A stretch of 64,000 nucleotides of DNA from an uncultured Cardiobacterium sp. (GCF_938028825.1 NZ_CALIZP010000022.1:1-64000), one strand, 5' to 3'. Counted from the stretch's first letter, positions 1 to 9,807 are shown. Translations and numbers: made by a program. The notes: a model not told the origin generated them from the letters alone.

Positions 1-55
1 GAAACCACAGGACACGTCGCCAAGCGGCGAAACCACAGGACACGTCGCCAAGCGG
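1..55. repeat. 28-bp tandem repeat, two copies
   Basis: A 28-base unit starting GAAACCACAGGACACGTCGC is present twice head to tail (1-28 and 29-55, the second differing at its last base). It sits directly upstream of, and touches, the -10 hexamer of miaB. More copies may lie left of the window. The core CAAGCGG recurs in other intergenic repeats of this window. Confidence 0.8.
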
Positions 56-57
56 TA

Positions 58-63
58 TATAAT
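58..63 (+). promoter_or_regulatory. putative -10 element of miaB
   Basis: A perfect TATAAT lies 30 bases before the miaB start codon. No convincing -35 hexamer lies 16-18 bases upstream, where the tandem repeat occupies the sequence, so this is only a candidate. Confidence 0.4.
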
Positions 64-93
64 GCCCGCCGTTTTTTCTTCATCGCTATCTAT

Positions 94-1464
94 ATGAAGC
101 CATTACTGAAACACGTCTATATTGAAACTTACGGCTGCCAGATGAACGAGTACGACTCGTCGAAAATGCTCGCCGTGCTCAAGATCTCGCACGGGATTAC
201 GCCGGTCGCGACGCCGGAAGAAGCCGATATTCTTTTGCTCAACACTTGTTCGATCCGCGAGAAGGCGCAGGAGAAGGTCTTTTCGCAGATTGGCCGCTGG
301 AAGCCGCTGAAAGATGCCAAGCCGCACGTGATTATCGCGGTCGGCGGTTGCGTCGCCTCGCAGGAGGGCGAGGAATTGCGTCGCCGCGCCCCGGCGGTGG
401 ATGTGGTCTTCGGGCCGCAGACGTTGCACCGCCTGCCGAATCTGATTAGCGAGGCGCAGGAGAAGCGCGGCGGGGTGGTTGATGTGTCGTTTCCGGAAAT
501 CGAGAAGTTTGACCATCTGCCGGAGCCACGCGCGGAAGGGCCGACGGCGTTTGTCTCGGTGATGGAAGGCTGCTCGAAGTATTGCACGTTCTGCGTTGTG
601 CCTTATACGCGCGGCGAGGAGGTGAGCCGCCCGTTTGATGATGTGATTGCCGAATGTGCCGCGCTCGCCGCCCAGGGTGTGCGCGAAATCAATCTGCTCG
701 GCCAGAATGTGAACGCCTATCGCGGCGCAATGTTCGACGGCGATACTGCCGATTTGGCGCTGTTGATTGAGTATGTCGCCGCGATTGACGGTATTGACCG
801 CGTCCGTTTCACCACATCGCATCCGGTGGAATTTACGGACAATTTGATTGAGGTGTACCGCCGCGTGCCGCAGCTCGTCAGCCATTTGCATCTGCCGGTG
901 CAAAGCGGTTCGGACAAGATACTGACTTTGATGAAGCGCGGTCACAAGGCAGCGGAATACAAGGAGAAGCTGGCACGGCTGCGGGAAATCCGCCCGAATA
1001 TCAGCTTTTCCTCGGATTTCATCGTCGGTTTCCCCGGCGAGGAAGACGAAGACTTTGAGGCGACGATGCAGCTGATTGAGGATGTGTTCTACGACACGTC
1101 GTTCAGCTTTATTTACAGCCCGCGCCCCGGCACGCCCGCTGCCGCCATGCCCGACCGCATCCCGATGGACGTGAAGAAAGCCCGCCTTGCCCGCTTGCAG
1201 GCGCGCATTTTGCAGATGGCGGCGCAGATTTCCGCCGATATGGTCGGCAGTGAGCAATGGGTGCTGGTGGATGGCCTCTCGAAGAAAAGCAAGAACGAAG
1301 TCTGCGGCCGCACCGAGAACAACCGCGTCGTCAACTTCCAGGCACCGGCAAGCCTGATTGGCCGCTTCGCCAAGGTTCATATCACCGCTGCTTATAAGAA
1401 TTCCCTGCGTGGCCGCCTGCTGGAAGCCGAAGCCCAGCCCGCGCCGCGCCGTTACACCGCCTGA
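94..1464 (+). CDS. miaB: tRNA-2-methylthio-N6-dimethylallyladenosine synthase MiaB
   Basis: Radical-SAM methylthiotransferase that adds the 2-methylthio group to i6A37 of tRNAs reading UNN codons, using S-adenosylmethionine and two iron-sulfur clusters. The 456-residue product has the N-terminal cluster cysteines C15, C52 and C86. The radical-SAM triad C160, C164, C167 lies in GCSKYCTFC, and a C-terminal TRAM-like RNA-binding part follows (about 385-445). Length is normal for the family. It heads a tightly packed cluster, with ybeZ starting two bases after its stop, as in many gammaproteobacteria. Recognition is by motif and overall sequence; I see nothing aberrant. Confidence 0.97.
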   Translation: MKPLLKHVYIETYGCQMNEYDSSKMLAVLKISHGITPVATPEEADILLLNTCSIREKAQEKVFSQIGRWKPLKDAKPHVIIAVGGCVASQEGEELRRRAPAVDVVFGPQTLHRLPNLISEAQEKRGGVVDVSFPEIEKFDHLPEPRAEGPTAFVSVMEGCSKYCTFCVVPYTRGEEVSRPFDDVIAECAALAAQGVREINLLGQNVNAYRGAMFDGDTADLALLIEYVAAIDGIDRVRFTTSHPVEFTDNLIEVYRRVPQLVSHLHLPVQSGSDKILTLMKRGHKAAEYKEKLARLREIRPNISFSSDFIVGFPGEEDEDFEATMQLIEDVFYDTSFSFIYSPRPGTPAAAMPDRIPMDVKKARLARLQARILQMAAQISADMVGSEQWVLVDGLSKKSKNEVCGRTENNRVVNFQAPASLIGRFAKVHITAAYKNSLRGRLLEAEAQPAPRRYTA

Positions 1465-1466
1465 TT

Positions 1467-2447
1467 ATGTCTGATCATTACACTCTCGCTTTCCAACTCA
1501 GCCCGCAAGACCACAGCCGCCTTGGCGAACTGGTCGGGCAGCTGAACGCCCACCTGCGCCTGATCGAAGAACAACTGCACGTGCGCGTCGAGAATCGCGG
1601 CCACCTCTTCCAGATCAGCGGCGATGAAGGCCGCTGCGCCCAGGCGCGATTCGTCATCGAACATCTCTACGGTCAGACCGGCGGCGGCGTGCTCAACCAG
1701 GACGATGTCCACCTCGCCCTGCGTGATGCCGGTGCGACGCTGTCCGGCGAAATCGCTGCGCGTGGCGAAGGCCAGGATATCCGCATCGAGACACGGCGCG
1801 GCACCATCAGCGGGCGCGGCAGCAACCAGCGCCGCTACCTGCGTCGCATCTTCGACAACGCGGTGAACTTCGGCATTGGCCCGGCGGGCACGGGCAAAAC
1901 CTATCTCGCCGTCGCCGCCGCCGTGTCGTACCTCGCCGAAGACAAAGTGCGCAAACTTGTCCTTGTCCGCCCCGCTGTTGAAGCGGGCGAACGTCTCGGC
2001 TTCCTGCCGGGCGACATGACACAGAAAGTCGATCCCTACCTGCGTCCGCTCTACGACGCGCTGAACGATATGCTCGGTGGTGAGCGCGTCGCCAAACTGA
2101 TGGAGCGCGGTGTCATCGAAATCGCCCCGCTTGCCTTCATGCGCGGCCGCACCCTGAACGACGCCTTCATCATCCTCGACGAAGCGCAGAACACCACCGT
2201 CGAACAAATGAAAATGTTCCTGACCCGCCTCGGCTTCGGCTCGACTGCCGTTATCACCGGCGATACCACGCAAATCGACCTGCCGAAAGGTACGACCAGC
2301 GGCCTCAAACACGCCGCACGCATCCTGGAAAACGTCGAAGGCATCTCCTTCACCCGCTTCGTGGCGCAAGACGTGGTGCGACACCCATTGGTGCAGCGCA
2401 TCGTCGAAGCCTACGCCGCTGCGGACCAACCGGAAAACAGCCCATGA
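1467..2447 (+). CDS. ybeZ: PhoH-like ATPase YbeZ
   Basis: PhoH-family P-loop ATPase of 326 residues, the usual partner of the endonuclease YbeY in rRNA processing and ribosome quality control. Walker A is GPAGTGKT at about 138-145 and Walker B is the FIILDEAQN stretch near 234-242. The N-terminal 70 residues look like the KH-like domain of YbeZ orthologues. Its end overlaps the ybeY start by four bases (ATGA), indicating translational coupling. The biochemical role is family knowledge; motifs and context are directly visible. Confidence 0.95.
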   Translation: MSDHYTLAFQLSPQDHSRLGELVGQLNAHLRLIEEQLHVRVENRGHLFQISGDEGRCAQARFVIEHLYGQTGGGVLNQDDVHLALRDAGATLSGEIAARGEGQDIRIETRRGTISGRGSNQRRYLRRIFDNAVNFGIGPAGTGKTYLAVAAAVSYLAEDKVRKLVLVRPAVEAGERLGFLPGDMTQKVDPYLRPLYDALNDMLGGERVAKLMERGVIEIAPLAFMRGRTLNDAFIILDEAQNTTVEQMKMFLTRLGFGSTAVITGDTTQIDLPKGTTSGLKHAARILENVEGISFTRFVAQDVVRHPLVQRIVEAYAAADQPENSP

Positions 2448-2920
2448 CCCTCACCATCGACTACCAGACCGAAGAACTCGGCAACGACGAACGCTTCCCC
2501 AGCGAAAAACGCCTGCAACGCTGGCTGGACACCGCTTACGAAACCCTCGCTCTTGAAGAGGCGCTGGAACTCACCGTCCGCCTCGTCGATGACGACGAAA
2601 TGCAGGAACTCAACCGCGACTACCGGGGCAAAGACGCGCCGACCAACGTCCTCTCCTTCCCCTGCGACTGGGACCTGCCCGAAGAACCGCGCCTCCTCGG
2701 CGACGTCGTCATCGCCGCCGCCGTGGTCAACCGCGAAGCCAAAGCACAGAAAAAAAGTGCTGAAGCACACTGGGCACACATCACCATCCACGGCTTCCTG
2801 CACCTGTTGGGCTACGACCACATCGAAGACGATGAGGCCGAAAAAATGGAAAACACCGAACGCGACATCCTCGCCCGCCTCGGCTACCCCGACCCCTACG
2901 CGCCGGCTGGAGAAGCCTGA
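2444..2920 (+). CDS. ybeY: endoribonuclease YbeY
   Basis: Metal-dependent single-strand endoribonuclease acting in 16S rRNA 3'-end maturation and 70S ribosome quality control. The 158-residue protein carries the zinc-binding triad in HGFLHLLGYDH, giving H116, H120 and H126. It overlaps ybeZ upstream, and its TGA shares one base with the ATG of the next gene. In Escherichia coli the next genes are corC (ybeX) and lnt; here they are replaced by a DUF808 membrane protein. Confidence 0.96.
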   Translation: MTLTIDYQTEELGNDERFPSEKRLQRWLDTAYETLALEEALELTVRLVDDDEMQELNRDYRGKDAPTNVLSFPCDWDLPEEPRLLGDVVIAAAVVNREAKAQKKSAEAHWAHITIHGFLHLLGYDHIEDDEAEKMENTERDILARLGYPDPYAPAGEA

Positions 2921-3804
2921 TGGCCGGCGGCTTCTTTGCCCTGCTGGATGACGTGGCGAGCATCCTCGACGACGTGGCGGCGATGACCAAAGTCGCCACC
3001 AAGAAAACCGCCGGCGTCCTCGGCGACGACCTCGCGCTGAACGCCAACCAGCTCACCGGCCTGCACGCCAGCCGCGAACTGCCCATCATCTGGGCCGTCG
3101 CCAAAGGCTCGCTGCGCAACAAAGCCATCATCGTCCCCATCGCCTTCCTCCTCAGCGCCTTCCTGCCTGCCGCCGTGCCGCTCATCCTCATGATCGGCGG
3201 CGCCTACCTCTGCTACGAAGGCGTGGAAAAAATCCTGCATCGCCTGCTGCACCACCATGACAAAGCCGCCCCTTCGCAGGCAGACAGTACCCTCACCCCC
3301 GGACAGCAAGAACAAGAAAAAATCCGCAGCGCCATCCGCACCGACTTCATCCTCTCCATCGAAATCATCGTCATCGCGCTGGCAAGTTTCGTCGGCAAAC
3401 CGCTCATCACGCAAATCCTCGGCCTCAGCATTGTCGCTCTTGTGCTCACCGCCGCCGTCTATGGCGTTGTCGCCCTCATCGTGAAAATTGACGACCTCGG
3501 CCTGTACTGGACCAACACCGCCGGTCGAACCCTGCAAACGGCGGGGCGGGCGCTACTGTGGTTTGCGCCAAGACTGCTCAAAGCCCTGTCCGTGGCGGGC
3601 ACGGCGGCGATGTTCATCGTCGGCGGCCACCTCTGGGTCGAAAACATCCATGCCCTGCACCACCTCGCCCGGCACTGGATGCAGGGCACAAGCGGCTTCA
3701 CCGCCTGGTGCATTGATGCCGCATTCTCCGTCGCCGTCGGCAGCGTGGTCGGACTCGCCGCCTATCTTGCCGTCGCAGGCGGACAAAAACTGCGCCGGCG
3801 CTGA
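2920..3804 (+). CDS. DUF808 (YedI-like) inner membrane protein
   Basis: A 294-residue polytopic membrane protein of the DUF808/YedI family, whose function is unknown. The N-terminus (MAGGFFALLDDVASILDD) and the TKVATKKTAGVLGDDLALNA stretch are hallmarks of the family. Hydrophobic segments occur around residues 70-95, 145-195 and 225-285. The start codon shares one base with the ybeY stop, so it is probably the last gene of the miaB operon. Family assignment is firm; any role linked to ribosome maturation would be only a guess from position. Confidence 0.9.
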   Translation: MAGGFFALLDDVASILDDVAAMTKVATKKTAGVLGDDLALNANQLTGLHASRELPIIWAVAKGSLRNKAIIVPIAFLLSAFLPAAVPLILMIGGAYLCYEGVEKILHRLLHHHDKAAPSQADSTLTPGQQEQEKIRSAIRTDFILSIEIIVIALASFVGKPLITQILGLSIVALVLTAAVYGVVALIVKIDDLGLYWTNTAGRTLQTAGRALLWFAPRLLKALSVAGTAAMFIVGGHLWVENIHALHHLARHWMQGTSGFTAWCIDAAFSVAVGSVVGLAAYLAVAGGQKLRRR

Positions 3805-3850
3805 AAAGTCGCATTTATACAACGCGCTTGTGGTACCACTGCCAAAACGC

Positions 3851-3878
3851 TTGCTTTTCCATTACGATCATGTATGAT
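3851..3878 (+). promoter_or_regulatory. putative sigma70 promoter of the surface lipoprotein gene
   Basis: TTGCTT (3851-3856) is separated by 16 bases from TATGAT (3873-3878), followed by AT-rich leader containing the inverted repeat TTAAC-GTAA-GTTAA. The lipoprotein start is 57 bases downstream. No operator for an iron regulator could be identified with confidence. Confidence 0.55.
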
Positions 3879-3934
3879 TATCCACCTTAACGTAAGTTAA
3901 TAGTTTTTCCTTAACCAACCTCTATGGAGTACCT

Positions 3935-5167
3935 ATGCAACGGAAAACCCTGAAACCGCAATGGATGCTGTCCGTCCTCAGCATCGCATTACTGTCCGCC
4001 TGCGGCGGCGGCTCCGGCACCTTCTCGCCGAACGACCCGCGCAACCTGCCCCAGAATCAGAACCAGACCCAGAACAATACCGGCACGGCACCGAAAGTGA
4101 TTGACAAGACGGATCCCACAATTGATAAATTTCTGGTTGCGATAGATGGCCAGGGTCAGCAGAATTCTCCGACCGTTTCTTCTGTTGATAACAATGACAA
4201 TAAAATTATCGATACTGCCGATGATGTCCGTTTTAACCAGCCCGGCGTCGTGAGTGAAATTACGACCTGTTCCAAAAAACCGGGTGGATGTGATCCTAAG
4301 GATAGCAATAAAGGTAGTGATAACAACGGCGGCAGCGGCGGCAGCGGCAGCGGCGGCAGCGGCGGCAGCGATAGCAACAAAAATGACCCCATCGTTATGC
4401 GGGATGTAAACAACAAATGGCATTACGTTGTGGATTATGGAACGGTTGACTGGAATACGGTTCCACCCAATGATTTCCCCCGTGATGCCGGTACCAACAA
4501 GATCACCAAGAAACGTGAAAACGGTGTCTTGCGGGATTATGGCGGCACGATTGACCGCAGATTTAACGATATTCTGCTTTTTGCACCGGTCGCAAACGGG
4601 GTAGCCAATCCGAACGGTTATTTAAGCGCCTATTTCCGCAGTCCTGCCGCAGCCGGCTGGAGTTACCAAACCTTCGGCTACTTCTTTGGCAGTGCCAATA
4701 ACGGCTTCCTGGATCGCTCGCGTGATGCCTTCGTCGGCTATCAAAGCATCGGCAGGCAAACCATGCCGAGCGAAATGCCGACAACCGGTTCTGCCGAGTA
4801 CAACGGCATTAGTCACGGCTATTACAACGGCAACCAGATCACGGCGCTGAACAAGCTGCACGCCGATTTCGGCAAGCGCAATATCAGCTATGAAACGACC
4901 GAGGCGTCGCAGTTGCATACCTTTGAGGGCGCGGATCATGTGATTGAAGATAAGCCCAATTTCAATCTGAGCGGCTCCGCTTCCTGGGCAGCCAAGACCA
5001 GCGATTTCCAAGGTGATATTCGCACTGCCGAAGGCCTCGCAGGGAAATGGCAAGGCCGCTTTTATGGCCCGAATGCTGATGAAGTCGGCGGTATCTTCGG
5101 TTTGCAGGGAACGGCGAGCGACGGCTCGGCTGTGCAATATGTGGGCGGCTTTGGTGCAAAGCGCTAA
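3935..5167 (+). CDS. transferrin-binding-protein-like surface lipoprotein (probable Slam substrate)
   Basis: A 410-residue lipoprotein. The signal peptide ends in the lipobox LLSAC with acylated C23, followed by a GGGSG tether and a long Asn/Gln/Gly-rich linker. The C-terminal third (from about residue 215) has the pattern of the TbpB-like beta-barrel domain: a YQTFGYFFGS stretch, a MPTTGSAEYNG strand, and an ending with FYGPNADEVGGIFGL and YVGGFGAKR. Such proteins are exported to the cell surface by Slam in Neisseria and relatives and often bind metal or haem carriers. No slam gene or TonB-dependent receptor is adjacent. It has its own promoter and terminator, so it is monocistronic. The ligand is unknown. 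Confidence 0.82.
   Translation: MQRKTLKPQWMLSVLSIALLSACGGGSGTFSPNDPRNLPQNQNQTQNNTGTAPKVIDKTDPTIDKFLVAIDGQGQQNSPTVSSVDNNDNKIIDTADDVRFNQPGVVSEITTCSKKPGGCDPKDSNKGSDNNGGSGGSGSGGSGGSDSNKNDPIVMRDVNNKWHYVVDYGTVDWNTVPPNDFPRDAGTNKITKKRENGVLRDYGGTIDRRFNDILLFAPVANGVANPNGYLSAYFRSPAAAGWSYQTFGYFFGSANNGFLDRSRDAFVGYQSIGRQTMPSEMPTTGSAEYNGISHGYYNGNQITALNKLHADFGKRNISYETTEASQLHTFEGADHVIEDKPNFNLSGSASWAAKTSDFQGDIRTAEGLAGKWQGRFYGPNADEVGGIFGLQGTASDGSAVQYVGGFGAKR
4328..4370 (+). repeat. GGC/GGCAGC microsatellite coding a Gly-Ser linker
   Basis: Six- and nine-base GGCAGC/GGCGGCAGC units run in frame and encode a Gly-Gly-Ser linker in the surface lipoprotein. Changes in copy number by whole units would alter linker length without frameshift. 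Confidence 0.8.
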
Positions 5168-5185
5168 TCTGCATCATCCAACCAC

Positions 5186-5215
5186 AAAAAAAGGCGGGTT
5201 CTCCCCGCCTTTTTT
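5186..5215 (+). terminator. intrinsic terminator after the surface lipoprotein gene
   Basis: Seven-base-pair stem AGGCGGG/CCCGCCT (5192-5198 with 5204-5210) with a five-base loop, preceded by an A-run and followed by a T-run. It should work in both directions but serves the gene ending at 5167. Confidence 0.85.
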
Positions 5216-5278
5216 CATGCTGCCGCCGGAAGCTTTTCCCGCCATGCTTGCGGTATCCATTCTGTCACCGGGCGGCGT

Positions 5279-5353
5279 AATCCCAATCCCAAGAAATAAA
5301 GCATAGTTCGCAGGGCGGACTTTATTCCGCCATCAATACCGCTACGACGGGCG
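5279..5353 (+). repeat. dispersed intergenic repeat, copy A
   Basis: Contains CCAATCCCAAGAAATAAA, then CGCAGGGCGG, then CCATCAATACCGCTACG. The same blocks recur at 38875-38946 (direct), partly at 16312-16374 (direct) and at 9741-9800 (inverted). It lies in the 295-base gap between the lipoprotein gene and pyrH, which otherwise holds only a terminator and the pyrH promoter. Confidence 0.75.
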
Positions 5354-5401
5354 GCCACCTGCCCTGCGGCAGATTCTTTTGGTCTTGGCATCATCGGCGG
5401 T

Positions 5402-5432
5402 TTGTCGTGTCCGCCGTCTCCGCGTCTATAAT
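5402..5432 (+). promoter_or_regulatory. putative pyrH promoter
   Basis: A perfect -10 hexamer TATAAT (5427-5432) lies 30 bases before the pyrH start. The best -35 is TTGTCG (5402-5407) at a long 19-base spacing, so strength is uncertain. Confidence 0.5.
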
Positions 5433-5462
5433 GCGCGGCGGTTTTAACGTCGGAGAACTCAC

Positions 5463-6191
5463 ATGAATACAGTCAATAAGTCCCCTAAATATAAAAGAAT
5501 TCTGTTGAAGATGAGCGGCGAGGCGCTGCTGGGCGAGCAGGCTTTCGGGCTGGATGCCAATGTGGTGCGCCGTATCGCCGGGGAGATCCGCCAGCTCGCC
5601 GAGGCGGGGGTGGAGGTTGCCATTGTTGTCGGCGGCGGCAATCTGTTCCGGGGCGCACAGCTCGCCGCCCTCGGTATGGAGCGGGTCACGGGTGATCATA
5701 TGGGCATGCTCGCCACGCTGATGAATGCGCTCGCCATTCAGGATGCGCTGGAGCAGATCGAGGTGCCGGTGCGGGTGATGTCGGCGCTGATTATCGACCA
5801 GGTCTGCGAACCGTTTATCCGCCGCCGTGCCATTCGTCACCTGGAAAAGGGCAGGGTGGTGATTTGTGCCGCCGGCACCGGCAACCCGTTTTTCACCACC
5901 GACAGCGCCGCCAGTCTGCGCGCGGTCGAGCTGGAAGTGGATGCGATGTTCAAGGCGACGAAGGTCGATGGCGTCTATTCCAAAGACCCTAAGCGTTTTG
6001 CCGATGCGGTAAAATACGACGACCTCAGCTATCGTCAGGTGCTTGCCGACAATTTGAATGTGATGGACGCGACTTCCGTGGTGATGTGCCGCGACAATGA
6101 CATGCCGCTGGTGGTATTCAATATGACCAAACCCGATGAGATTGTCCGCGCCGTGTTTGATGACGGCGTCGGCACAGTGATTCACGCTTAA
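5463..6191 (+). CDS. pyrH: UMP kinase PyrH
   Basis: Phosphorylates UMP to UDP in pyrimidine nucleotide biosynthesis; bacterial hexameric enzyme of the amino-acid-kinase fold. The 242-residue protein shows the phosphate-binding [11 protein letters not shown] near the N-terminus, GGGNLFRG near 58-65 and the [18 protein letters not shown] region typical of PyrH. A GGAG ribosome-binding site precedes the ATG. It opens the pyrH-frr-uppS-cdsA-rseP operon; rpsB and tsf, which usually precede it, are not adjacent here. Confidence 0.97.
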   Translation: MNTVNKSPKYKRILLKMSGEALLGEQAFGLDANVVRRIAGEIRQLAEAGVEVAIVVGGGNLFRGAQLAALGMERVTGDHMGMLATLMNALAIQDALEQIEVPVRVMSALIIDQVCEPFIRRRAIRHLEKGRVVICAAGTGNPFFTTDSAASLRAVELEVDAMFKATKVDGVYSKDPKRFADAVKYDDLSYRQVLADNLNVMDATSVVMCRDNDMPLVVFNMTKPDEIVRAVFDDGVGTVIHA

Positions 6192-6201
6192 TGGAGCTTT
6201 T

Positions 6202-6759
6202 ATGTTGCAAGGTATTTTTAAGGACGCCGGTGTGCGGATGGAGAAATCCGTCAAGTCGCTGGAACATGAGTTGAGCAAGATCCGCACCGGCCGCGCCAAT
6301 GCGAGCCTGCTGGATCATGTGCAGGTCGAGTATTACGGTTCGATGGTGCCGCTGTCGCAGGCGGCGAATATTGCCGTGACCGATCACCGCAGCCTGAGCA
6401 TCCAGGTGTGGGAGCGCAATATGGTCAATGTCATCGAGAAGGCCATCATCAATTCGGATTTGGGGCTGACCCCGAATACCGCCGGGCAGACGCTTCATAT
6501 CAATCTGCCGCCGCTCACCGAGGAACGCCGCAAGGATTTGGTGAAGATTGTGCGCGGCGAGGGCGAGCAGGCGAAGGTCGCCATCCGCAATGTGCGCCGC
6601 GATGCGTTGCAGGGCGTCAAGCAGCTGGTGAATGACAAACAGGCTTCCGAGGATGATGAACGCCGCGCCGAAACGGAAATCCAGAAGCTGACCGACAAGT
6701 ATGTCGAACAGGTGGACAAGGTTCTGGCGGACAAGGAAAAGGAATTGATGGAGGTCTGA
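6202..6759 (+). CDS. frr: ribosome recycling factor
   Basis: 185 residues, the standard length of RRF, which together with EF-G splits post-termination ribosomes. Family signatures include LSKIRTGRANASLLD near the N-terminus and the DERRAETEIQKLTDKYVEQVD coiled-coil arm at the C-terminus. A GGAG site lies before the ATG, ten bases after pyrH. The last base of its TGA is the first base of the uppS ATG. In E. coli dxr lies between frr and uppS; it is absent here. Confidence 0.97.
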   Translation: MLQGIFKDAGVRMEKSVKSLEHELSKIRTGRANASLLDHVQVEYYGSMVPLSQAANIAVTDHRSLSIQVWERNMVNVIEKAIINSDLGLTPNTAGQTLHINLPPLTEERRKDLVKIVRGEGEQAKVAIRNVRRDALQGVKQLVNDKQASEDDERRAETEIQKLTDKYVEQVDKVLADKEKELMEV

Positions 6760-7478
6760 TGGCGGCCGCGTTTCCCCCGCCTGCCCATGTTGCCATCATC
6801 ATGGACGGCAACGGCCGCTGGGCGCAGCAACATCTGCGCCCGCGTGCGTTTGGGCACAAGGCGGGGCGGCAGGCGGTGGATCGCGTCGTTACCGCCTGCG
6901 CGCGGCGCGGGGTGAAAACGCTCAGCCTGTATGCGTTCAGCACGGAAAACTGGCGGCGGCCGCCGCACGAAGTGAAGGTGCTGATGGAGCTGATTGAGGC
7001 AGCGCTGCGCGAGGAAGCGGCGAAGATGCAGCGCAACGACATCCGCCTGCGCGTGCTGGGCGACCGCCTGCCGCTTTCCGCTTCGCTTTGCGAGGCGATT
7101 GACGCGGCGGAAGCGCAAACCGCCGCCTGTTCGCGCATGGATGTGGTGCTGGCCATCAATTACAGCGGGCGCTGGGCGCTGGTCGAAACCGCGCGCCGCC
7201 TGATGCAGGCTGCCGCCGCAGGCGTTACCGCGCCCGCCGCGCTGGATGAAGACGCTTTCACCGCCCACCGCCCGATGCCCGATTTGCCGCCCGTCGATCT
7301 TTTGATCCGCAGCAGCGGCGAGATGCGCCTGAGCAATTTCCACCTGTGGGAACTCGCTTACGCCGAATTATGGTTCACCGATGTGCTCTGGCCGGATTTC
7401 GGCGAGGCACAACTGGACGCGGCCTTTGCCGCCTATCACCACCGCGACCGCCGCTTCGGTGCCCTGTCGCATGTCTGA
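6759..7478 (+). CDS. uppS: undecaprenyl diphosphate synthase (cis-prenyltransferase)
   Basis: Makes the C55 undecaprenyl diphosphate carrier for peptidoglycan and other envelope polymers by adding isopentenyl diphosphate to farnesyl diphosphate. The 239-residue protein has the catalytic motif IMDGNGRWA with D16, SLYAFSTENW in the middle, and the conserved RSSGEMRLSNF and LWELAYAELWF motifs near the C-terminus. It starts on the last base of the frr stop, so it is translationally coupled. Confidence 0.96.
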   Translation: MAAAFPPPAHVAIIMDGNGRWAQQHLRPRAFGHKAGRQAVDRVVTACARRGVKTLSLYAFSTENWRRPPHEVKVLMELIEAALREEAAKMQRNDIRLRVLGDRLPLSASLCEAIDAAEAQTAACSRMDVVLAINYSGRWALVETARRLMQAAAAGVTAPAALDEDAFTAHRPMPDLPPVDLLIRSSGEMRLSNFHLWELAYAELWFTDVLWPDFGEAQLDAAFAAYHHRDRRFGALSHV

Positions 7479-7488
7479 GATTACAACT

Positions 7489-8337
<849 letters not shown>

Positions 8338-8340
8338 CCC

Positions 8341-9708
8341 ATGACCTATCTCATACCCATCCTCTGGGGCATCCTCGGCTTCGCCATCACCATCGGCATC
8401 CTCGTTACCATCCACGAATGGGGCCACTTCCAGATGGCGCGCTGCTTCGATGTCAAAATCCTCCGCTTCTCGCTCGGCTTCGGCCGCCCGCTGCTCAAAT
8501 GGCGCGGCAAAAAAGACGGCACCCTCTACACCCTCGCCTGGATACCGCTCGGCGGCTATGTGCAAATGCTCGGCGAAAGCGACGGCGAAGCGGTCAGCGA
8601 GGCGGAAAAACACCACACCTTTGCCGCGAAAAAAGCCTGGCAGCGCTTCCTGATTGCGTTTGCCGGTCCTGCCGTCAACCTGCTCTTTGCCGTGCTCATC
8701 TTCGCTGCGCTCTACCTCTTCGGCGTGCAGGGACTGCGCCCGGAAGTCGCCTACATCGCACCGGACAGCTCCGCCGCCCGCGCCGGATTACACGTCGGCG
8801 ACCTGATTCGCGCCGTGGAAGGCAAAGACGTCAAACTCGGCAGCGACGCGCATGTCGCCCTGGTCGGCGCACCGCGCCGCGCCGACATCACCATCGTCAT
8901 CGAACGAGCAGGGCAAGAAGAAGCCCTGCGCCTCGACCTCAGCGGCCTGCAAAAAGGCGACGAACTGAAAATGGACGAAGCGACCGGCCTCTACCTCGTG
9001 GACGAATGGCTGCCCGCGACCGTGGCGGAAGTCATGCCGGGCAGCCCGGCTGCCGCGATGGGCATCGAAAAAGGCGACCAGATCATCGCGCTGGATGGCA
9101 AAGCCATCGACCTCATCCGCATCGGCCGCACCATCGCCGCCGGCAAACCGGGCGACGCCGTGCATATCACCGTCAAACGCGGCGACGGCGAACACACCCT
9201 GCACGGTATCCTCGGCGCGCGCCCCGACGACAAAGCAAACAAACACGGCTACCTCGGCCTCAAATGGCAGCGGGCGGACGTCTCCGCCTACGTCGCCGTC
9301 GAGCGCTACGGCCTCTGGCAATCGCTGCAACACGGCTGGGGCAAAGTCGTCTATTACACCCGCCTGACCTACAACATGTTCGGCAGAATGTTCGCGGGCA
9401 AAGTCTCGCTCGACAACATCGGCGGCCCCATCACCATCGGCGACGCAGCGGGGCGGACACTGCTCTACGGCTGGGACATCTTCCTGAACTTCCTCGGCGT
9501 CGTCAGCCTGTCGCTGGCGGCAATCAACCTGCTGCCTGTGCCGCTCCTGGACGGCGGGCATATGCTCTTCTACGCGCTGGAAACCGTGCGCGGCAAACCG
9601 CTGTCCGCACGGACGATGAAATGGGCACTGCGCTTCGGCGCCTCACTGGTGTACGCGCTGATGGCCTTCGTCGTCCTTAAAGACCTGTGGAAATACCTCA
9701 TCCGGTAA
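8341..9708 (+). CDS. rseP: site-2 protease RseP (RIP zinc metalloprotease)
   Basis: Intramembrane metalloprotease that cleaves anti-sigma factors and signal-peptide remnants. The 455-residue protein has the zinc motif HEWGH (25-29) in the first membrane segment. Two central PDZ domains are present (about 115-190 and 205-280, the latter around VMPGSPAAAMGIEKGD). NLLPVPLLDGGH, with DGGH at 404-407, supplies the third metal ligand. It follows cdsA by three bases. The usual downstream gene bamA is missing; a repeat-filled gap and convergent minus-strand genes follow. Confidence 0.96.
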   Translation: MTYLIPILWGILGFAITIGILVTIHEWGHFQMARCFDVKILRFSLGFGRPLLKWRGKKDGTLYTLAWIPLGGYVQMLGESDGEAVSEAEKHHTFAAKKAWQRFLIAFAGPAVNLLFAVLIFAALYLFGVQGLRPEVAYIAPDSSAARAGLHVGDLIRAVEGKDVKLGSDAHVALVGAPRRADITIVIERAGQEEALRLDLSGLQKGDELKMDEATGLYLVDEWLPATVAEVMPGSPAAAMGIEKGDQIIALDGKAIDLIRIGRTIAAGKPGDAVHITVKRGDGEHTLHGILGARPDDKANKHGYLGLKWQRADVSAYVAVERYGLWQSLQHGWGKVVYYTRLTYNMFGRMFAGKVSLDNIGGPITIGDAAGRTLLYGWDIFLNFLGVVSLSLAAINLLPVPLLDGGHMLFYALETVRGKPLSARTMKWALRFGASLVYALMAFVVLKDLWKYLIR

Positions 9709-9740
9709 CACACAGGTCTCAACAAATCCAAACACATCCG

Positions 9741-9800
9741 CAAGGCGGGTTCAGCCCGCCGTAGCGATATTGATGGTGGGCTGGGCCCCGCCCTGCAAGC
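9741..9800 (-). repeat. dispersed intergenic repeat, copy D (inverted)
   Basis: Read on the minus strand, this segment gives TGCAGGGCGGGGCCCAGCCC then CCATCAATATCGCTACG. It matches copy A at 5309-5348 and copy B near 38900-38940 over the same blocks. The plus strand also contains the short self-complementary GGCGGGTTCAGCCCGCC, which may help terminate rseP transcription although no T-run follows. Confidence 0.7.
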
Positions 9801-9807
9801 CCCGTTT

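Noticed and set aside
1..55. Possible CRISPR array
   Set aside because: The two units are directly abutting without spacers, so this is a plain tandem repeat.
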